64,000 nucleotides of DNA from Hermodice carunculata (GCA_964020975.1 OZ026625.1:36271606-36335605), one strand, 5' to 3'; shown: positions 1 to 12,175, numbered from the stretch's first letter. A program made the numbers and translations. Notes: generated from the sequence alone by a model not told the origin.

Positions 1-137
1 CCAGTTGTGGTGCTACTCGCTGTATTTTTCTTCACATATTCAGTCCGGGACTAGCAATTTCACAGAACTTCCTCCAGAGCATGTCTTTAGGACAATGATC
101 TGTTTCAAAAGATGGAAGCAAAGAGAATGCTACATAC

Positions 138-638
138 CTAAAATTCCGAGTACACTCACAATGACCCAAAGAACGACCGTAATTATAAATGCAATAAACC
201 GATGGGAGCGAAGGTGAAATCGTGGTTTGGTTCGATAGTTGTAGATCATATAGACACTTGAACGAGTGTAAATTTTACATATAATGCTTTGTGACACCTT
301 TTTGACAGCTGTGATATTTTTGATGATTCCCGGTCGCCTGAAACAATACTCAACCGTGTCATTTCCACTTGTATCAATTAGCGATTTAGCAAGGGTAACA
401 TTTCGATGGACAATCCATGCCTTAAGCCTTGGATAGTAGAAAATATTATGAAAGTTGACCCTTATACCCGCTAGCTGTCTATCGATAAGCTGAAGTTTTG
501 TTCGTTCATGAGTTGGCAGTTGAGACTTGGATAATCCTTGCCAAGTTGCGAATGACCCATCCGAAGTTGTGTGGCTTTTAAAATGTGCTTCAGTCCATGC
601 TCGTGGATCAGTTATTCCAGTTCCTACAGCGCATGATG
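138..638 (-). CDS. Candidate host exon, single-pass membrane protein
   Basis: Seen: on the minus strand a reading frame without stops runs from 651 down to 133, about 170 codons, with no initiator ATG near its start, so it reads as an internal exon. A splice acceptor (ATATCTTAG, pyrimidine-rich upstream) ends at 639 and a donor (G|GTATGT) follows 138, giving a 501-bp exon. The encoded protein includes segments such as ITDPRAWTEAHFKSH and NIFYYPRLKAWIVHRNVT and several N-x-S/T sites. Its last ~25 residues form a strongly hydrophobic stretch (FIAFIITVVLWVIVSVLG) preceded by basic residues, which is membrane-segment-like. Inference: extracellular or lumenal region followed by a transmembrane helix, in a gene continuing beyond the left edge. 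I do not recognise the family. Chance openness is unlikely in AT-rich DNA, but expression is unproven. Confidence 0.5.
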
Positions 639-1789
639 CTAAGATATAAGTTTAAAATTGATCAATATTTAGTTTGTTAAGTGGCAAATAACTCTTAGTT
701 ATCCAGGTTAAAGCTCCTATGCAATGTTTGAACTATGTACAGTCCAAGAAATGCTGTACGAACCAAAACGCTCTGATTTTGGTTCCTTCATTTCAATCTG
801 GGACATCCCAGAACCATTCACAATTTATAAATAATATTCGATTTGCCTAACAATACTGCAGTATTCTGTTTAACTTTGCCATTTGATAAAACAAACGAAA
901 TTGTATACATTTACCAATGTCTATACACATTTAATTATTGTATTGTCCTTAATGACAGGTTCTGTAGACAGTAAAACCCTGCCAATGTATATGCTTTGCT
1001 TGATTTATGCCAAATTATAAGATGTCCAAATCATTATATATATTTTGTTAATATGAAAAAGGAAGGTATGCTGACTGTGGATCCCCTGAATGCACCCACT
1101 TTAAATTGACAGAGATCGTATGTTTTAAATCGACAACAATCGGAATGAAGTTTCTCAACGTCTTAACAATATAGGCAAACAAGCAAAATTTTGTCACCCG
1201 TGTCACAAGTTCTAGTCACTATTTATATAATTCAACTGAAATTTACAGGGTTTAAATGCATGAAAAATGCTTTTGCAACACGTTTTAATACATATGTCTC
1301 TGGAATTGACCTCCATATGTCTAGAAGAGGTTATAGAAACTAGATTAAATATGGATGAACGTTTTGTGATGTTGCATATGATTTATAGAATTAAACAAAC
1401 ATATGCATCTCGTTTGGTGAAAACAAATTAAAAGTAGAATTTATATCACATTGAAGTGAATAAATTGCAGGAATGCATTTCTCATTGGTAGAAAGTAACT
1501 GAAAAGTAGCATACCAATCAAATGGCAACATATCGAATAACAAGTTAATACACGATGCAGTTGCGATACGTGTTCACAAATTGGGCATAAGGTAACTAGA
1601 ACAAGATTTTAATTCTGTTCATAACTACTAATTTGGAAAACAAGCCAAATGTATTATTTTAACGATCCATTCTGCAAGTAAGTCATATCAAAATAACACA
1701 GTGGTTGATTTGAAAACAATATCATTGTGAGAGTGCAACTAAATCTTCACCTTTTTCGTTCTTGCAATACAGGATTGCTGATGACAAAT

Positions 1790-1792
<3 letters not shown>
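639..1792. other. Intron-like or intergenic AT-rich stretch
   Basis: No coding frame, RNA gene or repeat family is recognisable here. If the minus-strand exon ending at 638 is real, this is probably part of its upstream intron. Confidence 0.4.

Positions 1793-1876
<84 letters not shown>
1793..1876. repeat. (AT)n microsatellite
   Basis: About 84 bp of almost pure AT dinucleotide, followed by a short ATAC-type tail. Tyr-Ile repeats in frames across it are an artefact of the array. Confidence 0.97.
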
Positions 1877-1883
<7 letters not shown>

Positions 1884-2153
1884 TACATACATACTATAGA
1901 TTATAGCATGCTTTGTTGACGATATGAAGTATATCAACGAGCACTGGATGCCATATAACAGAACCAGTGAGTGAAGCGAACTAGTTCTGCTATATTGTAT
2001 CCAGTGCGAGTTGATTACTTCGTATTGTCTATAAAGCAGCCTATAAAATTTTTGTCTCATGATTGGGTCGATTTGTACATTTCAAAACACAAAGCAAAAA
2101 TAAGAGCGACATTTGCAGAAAGTTTTACTCCTCATCAACACAATTACCGATGA
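1877..2153. other. Unassigned spacer
   Basis: Includes a locally repeated motif (agaaccagtg / ctatattgtatccagtg) but no recognisable gene. Confidence 0.3.
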
Positions 2154-2211
2154 AACCGGAAGAGTACTGATACCACCGGAAGAGTGCTGATACCACTGGA
2201 AGAGTACCATT
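2154..2211. repeat. Three copies of a 20-bp tandem repeat
   Basis: The unit CCGGAAGAGTACTGATACCA starts at about 2156, 2176 and 2196 with a few substitutions between copies. Confidence 0.85.
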
Positions 2212-3124
2212 ACTTTTTTGCTTTTAGGCCTATGATAAGGTATTTATACAAGCCTGTAATAGTAGTAAAATCGACCCAAACATGAGATAATAAAATATAT
2301 ATCGGTATAGAAATGGTCTCTTTGGAGAAAAATTATTAACTCCATCCCTTGTAAAGCACTTCTGTACATGTACGTGATTTTTCTTTTGCAACAGTGACCT
2401 CGTCTTTTTACGGACGGCAAAAACGTGTTGTTTCCATTTAAGTTTACAAAATTTTACTCACGGTTGCTTCAACACCAATACATTAACACAGACGCACCGA
2501 CAGTAGACATTTGGGTGTGAAAGGAAGTTTGTATTCCACTAAGAACACCAGTCATTACTTTATATGTGAAAATCACACATCCATTGTTAAAGATGGCAAA
2601 GATCTAATTTCCGTCGTGAAATATCTCTTCTAGAAGACATACACAGACACAATATTACTTTCACGTAACGGGTTATATATGTTCTTTGAGATTAGCATCG
2701 CTTCGATTAAAATATGTTCAGCAGCATGAAACAATTAACACTAATTATGACCGCTAAGTCAAGAATATCGTATCTTTAATAAACAACTGAGGTCCAGAAC
2801 AACATCGTAATTCATCGTGCCTGCTGGCACACAGGTTCATTCTAAACATTCTCTGGAGACACAATCTTTTTATAAATGTCTATTTTCAAATTATGTGCAC
2901 ACATGCTTAATTTAGTGATTATTCTTCTTTTCCAGAGCTACTTTTAAAATAAACAATAGGTCCTTAATTTTAATGCATTTTTGTTCTGGTTATTTATTAT
3001 ATGTACATCATAAGTCCTTAATTTTATGTATGTTTGTTCTGTTTCTTTATTGTATGTACCTCAACTAGAATGAACAAATAATTAATGCAATGTACAGTAA
3101 GATTACATACATTTACACACACAG
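2212..3124. other. Unassigned AT-rich stretch
   Basis: Nothing coding is recognisable. At about 2970-3060 two related phrases (gtccttaattttaatgcat / gtccttaattttatgtatg) form a diverged ~55-bp duplication. Confidence 0.3.
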
Positions 3125-3262
3125 ATACGCACACACACAGTAGAATATCCCTGTTAAGAACACCCAATGGACTGAAAAAATGTGGTGTAAATAGAGGTGT
3201 GTTCTAAATGGATGGTCAGGTTTCCCACTCTGATGTGACGGCACAACGATGTTAAGTGCAGG
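3125..3262. repeat. Dispersed hairpin-type repeat
   Basis: The start (acagtagaatatccctgtta) and the later reverse-oriented counterpart (gtgttctaaatggatggtc) resemble a short non-autonomous repeat, common in marine invertebrates, that folds back on itself. Family assignment is from memory of this style of sequence. A related but diverged stretch may lie at 55,390-55,560. Confidence 0.35.
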
Positions 3263-4560
3263 AAAATTGGAAGCCTGGTTAGGGCTTAGCATTCTAACTA
3301 CATCTTTTCCATGTATTACATTTGAAGATATCTCAAAAGGGGCGCTTCTCTAATGCTTTTACAGGCTACATTCGGATATTCACCTTGTGGAATTTGGGTC
3401 CTGGGTCAGTGTTTGTATACTAGCTTTTCTGCATTACACTATTGATGGATGTGGATTACATTGAATTTTACCGTCAGAGAAGCTTTCTCACATTCATTCA
3501 AGTGGAAATAAAACAAGCGCCAATTGGTAAATGTTCACTGTACCGGTTTTTCTTTTTGTGCAGATTGCATACAGTCCAATCATTGGTACAAGTGTAAAAA
3601 AGCCACAACGATATACAAGAGGGCTGTGGGAATAACAAAGTGAGTGGGACCATTTGAACAGACTCAGCCGACCCATCTAATATACACAGGCAACAAGTTT
3701 GAAATACATCTAGCTCGTTTGTGTTGAGCAGGCGTGGAAAATGTGAAAATATAAATTACCACAGTAAACTTGTGGATTTCCATGGTAATCATTTTATATA
3801 GATTGACCAATAAAGAGCAACATGGTAATCATTTTATACAGATTGACCAGTACAGAGCAACATTGAAAAATTCTATAAGAATCAGGGATTTGCAGCAATC
3901 CTCAACAGGAAACATTTGATCCTTCCACAAAGTATTTGAGCACAAAGTTTTAAGACAACATGGGTGACTTTTGGAGAAGCAGAAAATAGTGAAAGCACAC
4001 GAATTCATAAAAAGTGCAAAAAAAATTCAGAGTCACTTATTCAACAAGTTAGATTCAAGGGTAATGCAGCAGTGTCTGCATACAATTCCAGTGCTATGTT
4101 TATCATCTTAGGTAATGCGGGGTATGTCCATCAAAGATATCAACAGTGTCGCTCCAATTAAGAGACAATGCTTTGTCTAGTTTATCAGATATTTGATGGT
4201 AGTCTATTTCGTAGTATTAATTTTTTTTTGCAAAACTAATACATGACGGATTTTATATGCTTGAAACATGGGCTGGGCTCCAGCCCGAGATTTGAAGGAA
4301 CATCCAGGGTTAGATACAATCTTAGATGTATCCCTAAGTGTTTGTTTATGCTAATTTATCTGATAAGGCGAGTAATCAGTCCTGCGTGTGGTTGCTGGTT
4401 CTTTGAATTCAATTTGAAGAGAACGTAGTTTCCCTCGTTGTCACTATGGGAGGTTTTTTTAAATCACTCAGTGTTTGCAATTACTGTTAATGTGAGACAA
4501 TAGGCTCACAAAAGGAACATTTGCTTACAGGCTATCACCAATTCTCTATCTCAAATCTGA
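3263..4560. other. Unassigned stretch with a 2 x 40-bp tandem duplication
   Basis: Positions 3781-3820 and 3821-3860 are near-identical 40-bp copies starting catggtaatcattttata. Short frames at 3494-3676 (minus) and 3964-4161 (plus) have no recognisable domain. Confidence 0.5.
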
Positions 4561-4569
4561 AAAAAAATG

Positions 4570-5900
4570 GCCAAACCCTTCACAAAGCACATTAAACTGG
4601 AAAGGCTCCAGTACCAGTATCTGATACCACCATGCAAAACAACATGCTTACCTCTGCCGACCGACCTGACCCCAAGGAAAAAGGCAGGAAGGAGAGTGGC
4701 AGAACATGACCTCAATCATTTAACTTTTCTCATCACTCCATTCACCAACATGATGGAGTTCGTTAAGTTTGAAAATAAGAAAGAACCACCAAGAATAGCA
4801 GATCAAGGGTCCCTGTGATCTGGGACAAAATCCGATATTTTTCAATGCCTCAAAGCACCCACTGGCCCTGCAGCTGAGGTGCTAGACAAGCCACAGTGGT
4901 GGTATTGGATATGGTTGCAGTGATCCATACAGTGTGCCTCACAACAGCAAAGACATTCAGTAAGTATGTAGCACTCCACGTTGCACCATTTCTGGAGGCT
5001 CAAATGATGGATTGCACTGAACGCATCAGTGCCACACGGGATAATTACCCACAGGAATATAACCTCAAAGCCCACATACAGTAGTCAGTGATGGCTGCTC
5101 TCTAATTCCACTGCATTGCTGGAACAGTGGTTTCCAAGAAAAGAGAAGAAAAAGGAGCTTTTCTCATTAATGAGCACACAGATTTGCAAGAAATACGGAA
5201 GTAGAAAGCTCGTCTTGAGTACCTGCTTCACAACGGTACTCTTCAACAGGCATTTTGACCTCTAAACACTTCAGCCAAGCAACCACTCAGAGGCAGATAC
5301 CAGGGTTATCCTGCTGTAAAGCAGGGTCATACAACAATCTATATTCGCACATTGGACAGCTATGTCACGGTTTTGGCAGTCTATTTTTAAAGACGCTTGG
5401 CATGTCAGTGCTTGGGAGGGGGGCTTTGGTAGTGGCAGAGAGTACTGTGACAATTCCATCTGTACCATCTACTCTGATCTTGGTCCATCAAGGTTCTTGG
5501 CACTACAGCCTTTCCACAGCCTAATGGGGTGCAAAGAGACCTTCCATTTTCTTGGATGTGGCAAGATGACTGCTTAGATAGCCTGGAACAGCACATCAGA
5601 CCTCACCAACACACGAGTCACTCTCACACATGAGCCTGATCTGCTCAGTCTTGAGTAAGTGCACATGGAGTATATTGAACGTTTTATCATACTCATGCAC
5701 AACAAGGGGTGTGGTGCAGCTGCTATCATTCAGGCCAAGCATTCCCTCTTCACCACTGGAAGGAGATCTCTGGACCTTCCCCAGCTGGATGCTTGCAGCT
5801 TGTGAAGTGACCACTACTATGCACGTTTCTACTGGAGTCAGGCTACCTTAGTGTAGCAGGATATCCCTGACTACAGTGAGTGGTGCTTGCACAAAAATTA
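4570..5900 (+). pseudogene. Decayed C-terminal half of a multicopy invertebrate protein family
   Basis: Seen: protein-like pieces in shifting plus-strand frames, in this order: a start-like piece (MAKPFTKHIKLERLQYQYL), KSDIFQCLKAPTGPAAEV, VVLDMVAVIHTV followed by AKTFSKYVALHVAPFLEAQM, RISATRDNYPQEYNLKAHI, then a form of NHSEADTRVILL, and finally LPQLDACSL with FYWSQATLV. Recognised from memory: large multicopy uncharacterised proteins of molluscs, cnidarians and lancelets share this order (a VVLDMAAVIHMVRP-type block, a WDxYP block, an EEADTRL block and a C-terminal YQAxxCWSQA block). Their function is unknown. This copy carries many breaks and is not functional. A piece matching the N-terminal half of such proteins is at 54.2-54.8 kb. 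Confidence 0.6.
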
Positions 5901-8368
5901 TACCAGAACATAGCAAGTACTGTGGACCACTCTCATTAATGCATCGGTGGCATGTGCCATTTTCTTGCACTGAGAATGCCTGAAGTCATGCACAAGACAA
6001 TACAAATGCAACTGCACTGGTGTGTGGTAACAGCTCTCTGCAAATGTGATGGGCGTGCACTAATAATGAGGGTAGTAATGACCAGTAACACTTGCTGATG
6101 GCAAAGCATAAAAACCAGAACATAAAAATTGTTATAAAAACTATTGGATACTATTGGCATATAGTTGCTACACAGTAGACCTTTAAAATTTCAACATTTA
6201 AGGGCACATAGCAGTGTAACACCATGTTTTAACATTTGTTACCAGACATTATTATGGCAACATTGATAAATATTGTTTCTTAACAATCTTTGTTGGTTTT
6301 GTTAATTGGAGTGGCTGCTTATTTTTGACTGGTTGGCCAAATTTAAATGAATAATAATTAAGGTATTGAAAAGTACATTGGTAATAAAAAGATAAGGTTT
6401 GACTCCCAGACAACAATTAGGGAAACCTTGACCTTTAACTCAAATCATAAAAATAGATCTGAATCAGAAATTATAGTCGAAATTCGGTCCTAATTGAAAA
6501 CCCTTCAGATCTTGACAAGCCCGTCCAGATGAAAATCATCAGATTATAACAAGACATAAGAAATCACCAAGCAATACAGTATCCACTGAGTTGCTTAAAG
6601 TTCGTCAATATTTATCCATTCGTCTTGCTAGGCTGGTTTAACTGTTTTGTCTCTGACGTGAGTATGTATGTCTGCGACTTGTACTATATATTATTCCATC
6701 GCTCAGGGGCATTGTCAATGCAGTCTACTTGTGTGTCCATGCTCTGGAGCCGCCTACAAACATCAGTCCATCGATCCATCCATCCATCCATCCATGGTGG
6801 TAAATTGATTCCTGAGAAAATGATGGAATCTTCTGAGATACAGGCTCGCTAGCTTCGAATTAGTAATATTACCTTATTCCGAAATTGAGAACAGGACACG
6901 CATTGCTTTTAATCATTCCAAGTAGCATTGCATACTGATAGTAAAGCTTCCAATAACTTTATGGGGCGGTTTTAAGATAGCATTACCCCGGCAAACTGAA
7001 TACGACACTTTTGAAGATGGTTTCATTTTCGTTACTTTATGGGCTACTTTATTTTATGCACGGCATTAACAACGATCCAGCCAATGTCAAAATAGGAAAT
7101 AGCTGTCGTGTAGATCTATACCCTATGTTGTGTATCAAATAATATTGGCAAACAAGCAAAGTGTTCACAGTGAACCAGACGGCAGTTGATTGTAGATTGG
7201 TACTTTTGACGAAAGTATATAATGAAGGGTGCCAGGTAGCAATATGCTTATTTACAGGAGATTTTACCAAAACTGCAAAAAGGCTAAGATGACCACATGT
7301 ACGTATTTTGGGTTCCAAACTCATACAAGGAATGAATTTTGAATGAAATAAAATATGACCAAATTAATAAAGTTGATAAAGGACTATGAAAACAAAAATT
7401 GGTGTTTTGTCTCATTTTTATTTGTTTGTGGCATTGGATACATTTATATAACTTTTTTTTGCATTGTTAACATTTTGAATCCCTTAGGTAGGTTGATCAG
7501 TACTGAAAAAGAAAACATAAGTAGGACTTGCCATCTCTAGATTTAAGGTACGTTTGTTTGACAATGGTGCTCAATGAACTAAAACAAAGCCTGTCAATCA
7601 ATTAGGCACAAGGTCTGATTTTGCAAACGGCTGTGCTGGTGATCGAGAGAGACCTGTTGGGATCCCTGTCACATTTGATGATAAAGAGTAAACTATGTTA
7701 CAACAGACCAGAAAGATGTTTATAAAACTTATCGCTTATTATTTTGTGGAGCCTAGAGTGATACAACCATGTTCAGTGTATGTGTCTGACAGTCTCTTTG
7801 ACGGTGACTGTCAACTGTGATAAAAGATCAAACACCATATGCATTTGTGGAACAAAGTATAGCCAATATGTGTGATTCATGCATACGCATATGCAAAAAT
7901 ATCGAAAGCAAGGAAAGAGAAATTCAGCAAGAAACAATCCACGAAGGGTAGTTCACCAACTGAACCAGCCAGCTTGTAGGTGATCAACGTATGGCATCCA
8001 TTTTGACGTTAGCGCTGAAACCACAAGTGGCTTTGGGCTTTGATTTCGCACTAAAGTTGACATGGGAGTGTCTTGAAACGCGTTTGATGGGACATTTTTA
8101 AAACTTTCACAGGGATCAAATTGACAGTTTTTGCATATATCCAGTACATTAGGAAGTCACCGACAGGCTACAAATACTCCTGCTATGGCTACCTAAACGA
8201 ATCTTATTGTGAAATAATGTCAGTCAGAGGGCTGCGGAATTTTAGGAACTTTAATCTCTGAGAATGCATTGACAGGCTGGTAGATCAACTTGTACGACTA
8301 TTCTTAAAGTTCTGTTTCAATGGAATTTCTTCAAACAAATGCTCACTCAAATATTGATGACTTAAAAA
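5901..8368. other. Unassigned stretch
   Basis: No gene is recognisable. It holds a short (CATC)n run at about 6763-6795. The part just after 5900 may be the 3' flank of the decayed gene upstream. Short frames (for example 7049-7324 minus) show no domain. Confidence 0.3.
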
Positions 8369-9015
8369 ACAAGAGGATCATGATGATCCTGTGCTCTGCT
8401 GACTGAAATCTGCTTTTACGGTATTGAGAAGTCGAAAATGTAAATACAATGGTAAAACATATGCACTGTGTTGCCATATGTACATGTACAGTGGCAGCAC
8501 TTACTTAGAGTTGCAAGGTTTGATATCCCATAATTGTCAATAAGGAAACTTCGCGAACATTCATTGCCTGAAGTCCTACTATATTCTGATAAAATTTTAA
8601 GCCATTCTGTTCAGCCGTTCTGCACAAGAAGTCGAAAATAGCCTTAACGCACAAAATTTTTTAAAAAAATAGGAAAACATCCCAGTGCCACCTGGTGGCC
8701 AAAATAAAAACGCGTTGACCTAGTTGACCCTATGTTCAATATCAAAGCAATTGGCCAAGAAGTACTTGAGAGGAAATTCTTTTTTTTTTTTCAAAAATAT
8801 ATTGAAAAATTCATAAAAACATAAAAAGTATGGCGTTATGATCTTGGTGGAGATGCACTTTGGAAACATCCATGTGCAAAATCTAAACACTCCATGTAGC
8901 GGTTTTTGAGAAGTCAAGTATAGAAAGTCTAACGGGAGACGGATGGACGGACAACGAACACAAACGGATTCTATAAGCTCTGGCGACTGACAAGCCAACA
9001 GGGCTTAAAAACGAG
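8369..9015 (+). mobile_element. Dispersed non-autonomous repeat, copy 1
   Basis: Starts around aacaagaggatcatgatgat and ends with a GATGGACGGAC block, then aaacggattctataagctct and gacaagccaacagggctta. A second, diverged copy with the same ordered end motifs is at 32,210-32,530. Elements of this style (short palindrome near the start, GGACGGAC near the end, no protein) are dispersed widely in marine invertebrate genomes. Boundaries are approximate. Confidence 0.55.
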
Positions 9016-9443
9016 TAATAGTTTCTTTTTTAACCATTTTTTTTGGCAGAAAATATCTGCATATTAAAATGACAAAATTATCGTCTCCCGGCACTCAGAA
9101 CGAATTTACAACATTCCTTCATATCATGGGAAAAAAGAAATGTTCATGATTTTCTGTGGCATTTTTCTTTCAGATCGAAGATACCGGTGTGTATTAATTT
9201 CATCTTCCCAGCAAATAATCCTGAAAGTATACCTTTCAAACAAACACCACACCATGTGCCATCCTGCGAGGGGTAAGTATAATGGTGTATCAGTCACAGT
9301 CCATAGTGTCATAGCTTTGTCAAAGAAATGTATTAATTGATTTATGCGCTAATTTGAAAGTCTTCATGTGATGCCAAAACAGATCTTTGTGGATAAAGTC
9401 TTCCCTTATTATCCTTAGATTCCCATGAATTGATAGGAAGCAC

Positions 9444-9444
<1 letters not shown>
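9016..9444. other. Unassigned spacer
   Basis: No coding or repeat signal beyond short overlapping frames. Confidence 0.3.

Positions 9445-9526
<82 letters not shown>
9445..9526. repeat. (AT)n microsatellite at a LINE 3' end
   Basis: About 82 bp of pure AT. It directly abuts the 3' terminus of the minus-strand LINE that begins at 9527. Confidence 0.97.
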
Positions 9527-9529
<3 letters not shown>

Positions 9530-11251
9530 TCAGATTGAGGCTCAGATGACATTTATTTGACACATCAAAAACAATACATACATGAGGAATACAATTTTCA
9601 AAATTACATCACAGCAGTTACCAATATTTAGTAAAATTACGACAAGTAATGTGTCAAGATGACTCCTGCTAAGGAAATAAGTTTCCGCTATCACAGGAGC
9701 CACCTTTGAGATATAATAACTGATTAAGTAAACTCACTCAAAATTTAGTAAACACGGTCAACACATACATAAAACATAATCGATTTAAGAGTTACAAACA
9801 TAGCAGTTGGGTATGGTACATACATTTGAGTATAGATTTACATAGTAATTTTTTACATATCCTGAAAACTCTGAGAGTGAATGGGTATGTAATTTATCAG
9901 TGATACAAGGGGGTGATTTGGAGTAAAGTTGGTATGTAACACCCGATAGACTGTTTGGATCTAGCTCTCGTAGGTACTGGGAAATGTGCATTATCACGAC
10001 CACGGGTCAAGTAAGTATGATACGGTGGAGGGACTGAAAACATGTTTTGAAAATATTTTGGAAAGTCATCTCTTGTGTATCTGAAGTAAAATCGTAATGC
10101 CTTTAACTATAACAAATCTTCAACTTTAAGAATACAGAGGTTTTTAAATAGAGGATCAGTGTGGGATATGTACCTGGCATGAGATATTAGACGAATGGCC
10201 ATTTTTTGAAGTTGCAAAATTCGTTTACCCCAGGCAAGGAGAGAATAATTTAGGTGTGGCAGAAAAAGAGAGTTGTACAGTACTAACATAGTTTCAGCGT
10301 GTATAAAACTGTTTGTTCTTTTGGAAATTCCAACAAGTTTGGAAAGTTTATTACCAATCTCATTTATATGAGCATCCCATTTTAAATTTTCTTGAATTCG
10401 GAGACCAAGGAAATCAAATTCTTCTGTTCTTGAAATGGGAACATTATTGATTTTGAAATCTAGTGTAAAATTTGCTTTTCTTTGAGGAAAGTGAAATATC
10501 ATATATTTTGTTTTTGAGAGAAAGTTTATTTGCTGCCAGTCAATTATACACCTTGTTTAATTCACAACTAATAGAGAGAGATGTATCTTGGACATTTAAA
10601 TTTTGGGTAGGACAGAAGCTGAAAGAACAAAGGCTCTTTACAAGAGTGGTGTCATCAGCATATAAAATGGATTCAAAAACAGATGAGGCAAGATGCATAT
10701 CATTTGCATAAATTATGAAGAGGAGTGGGCCAAGTATCGATCCCTGAGGGACACCAGTACTAACTCTTAGATTTTTAGAAGAAAATTCATCATATTGAAC
10801 AAATTGTGATCTATTTGTAAGGTAATTTTTAAACCACTGTAAAGCAATGCCAGAGACACCATAGTATTTAAATTTTTGGCAGAAAATCTGATGATCTTAT
10901 GTATCGAACGCTTTTGACAGATCAAGATAAATAGCTATGGGTAATTTGCCTTTTTCAAGAACATTGAAAATTCGATCTATAAATTCCAAAGAGGCTGTTT
11001 CAGTAGAATGTAATTTCTTAAAACCATGTTGACTGGGATAAAATAATGAATTGGTTTCAAAGTAACTGTACAGCTGGTAGTAGACAACTTTTTCAAAAAC
11101 TTTTGACAAGGCTGGAAGTAAGGAAATGGGTCTATAGTTATCTAAACAGGATTTATAATTCTTTTTGTAAATGGGAATCACGTTTGCTATTTTTAATTTA
11201 TCTGGGAATATACTAGTGGTTAAGGATTGATTTATGATAATTGACAGTGGA
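9527..11251 (-). mobile_element. 5'-truncated LINE (APE-type non-LTR retrotransposon), reverse transcriptase
   Basis: Seen, in minus-strand order: ANVIPIYKKN, NYRPISLLPALSKVFEK, HGFKKLHSTETASLEF, AIYLDLSKAFDT, GVPQGSILGPLLF, the RT active-site box YADDTTL, then LAANKLSL, FDFLGLRIQENLKWDAH and a C-terminal PPCITDK...CTIPNCYVCNS. This is the RT and C-terminal part of ORF2 of a Jockey/CR1-like LINE; the endonuclease half is missing. The 3' end near 9527 consists of short TCTGAG-like repeats after GTCAAATAAATG. There are several frame breaks. The copy at 60.4-61.5 kb is a close relative (roughly 70% identical over the shared C-terminal region by eye). The 5' junction abuts a direct repeat beginning at 11,252. 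Confidence 0.9.
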
Positions 11252-11354
11252 AAACTGCACGAACAATTCCTTTGAACTTGTAGAAGGACACTTCTGGTAA
11301 CACCTTGACCCTACTTTTTTAACGTGGGGTGCTGCTGGTTTTCAAATAGTTCTT
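11252..11354. repeat. Direct repeat, copy 1 of 2
   Basis: About 100 bp beginning aaaactgcacgaacaattc and ending gctggttttcaaatagttc. It recurs in the same orientation at 12,233-12,338 with roughly ten differences. Confidence 0.85.
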
Positions 11355-11397
11355 TGTGTGTGTGTGTGTGTGTGTTTATGTGTGTGTATGTGTGTTT

Positions 11398-11431
<34 letters not shown>

Positions 11432-11432
11432 A
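11355..11432. repeat. (GT)n microsatellite
   Basis: About 78 bp of TG repeats with a few interruptions. Confidence 0.95.
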
Positions 11433-11980
11433 CCGTTGTATGTGTATATTTGTATATATGCATAGCATTTACAAAAACAGATAATAACACACGTTTGACG
11501 TTAGTGATGAATACTGTTTAAAAGAGACTAAGTAGTTCTGAATTTTCATGACACTGACTTACATAATTTGTGACATCTGAACTGTTCCAGACCTCGAGTA
11601 CGCAAGAAAGAAAGACGTTTCCTATATTCAATGAACTTGTTTATTTCCATAAAGACATCCTTCAGATTATGCTCAACAATGTGGAAAAGTTCTTTGTGGA
11701 AGGGTTTAACAATAATTTGCAACAAATGGCGCTGCTGTGTATGCCGGACGCTTTTCCCATCTTGGATACTCAAGCTTGCATTCCTATTGGTTTCTATCGA
11801 TGGTAATATATATCTTAAATTTTTTTTGCAAAGAATCATCAACCAGATGCACTTTAAACTATATTGCTGGGAAAGGCCCTCCTTGGCTGAATATGTCTAT
11901 GTAGTCTTTTAAAAGTATCACACCGCAATGATTTATGAATTATTTTGTTTATTTATTTACTTTACTTGTTTATTTATTTA
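11433..11980. other. Unassigned stretch
   Basis: Overlapping frames on both strands at 11,546-11,912 (up to 98 codons) have no recognisable domain or splice context. I see no gene. Confidence 0.3.
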
Positions 11981-12028
11981 TTATTGTACTAATTATTATT
12001 GTACTTATTATTGTACTTATTATTGTAC

Positions 12029-12084
<56 letters not shown>

Positions 12085-12175
12085 GTACTTATTATTATTA
12101 TAATTATTATTATTAATTTTATTATTATTATTGTTCTTATTATTGTTATCATTATTATTATTATGTCATTATTAT
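11981..12175. repeat. (TTA)n microsatellite
   Basis: About 190 bp of imperfect TTA/ATT repeats with TTGTACTTA interruptions. The long Ile-rich frame across it is a repeat artefact. Confidence 0.95.

Noticed and set aside
1722-2060. 112-codon frame with long Tyr-Ile run
   Set aside because: Tyr-Ile codons come from the (AT)n array. The same applies to the frames at 9342-9563, 23,093-23,492, 25,720-25,944, 29,894-30,437, 34,888-35,106, 41,092-41,597, 52,919-53,248 and 63,601-63,949.
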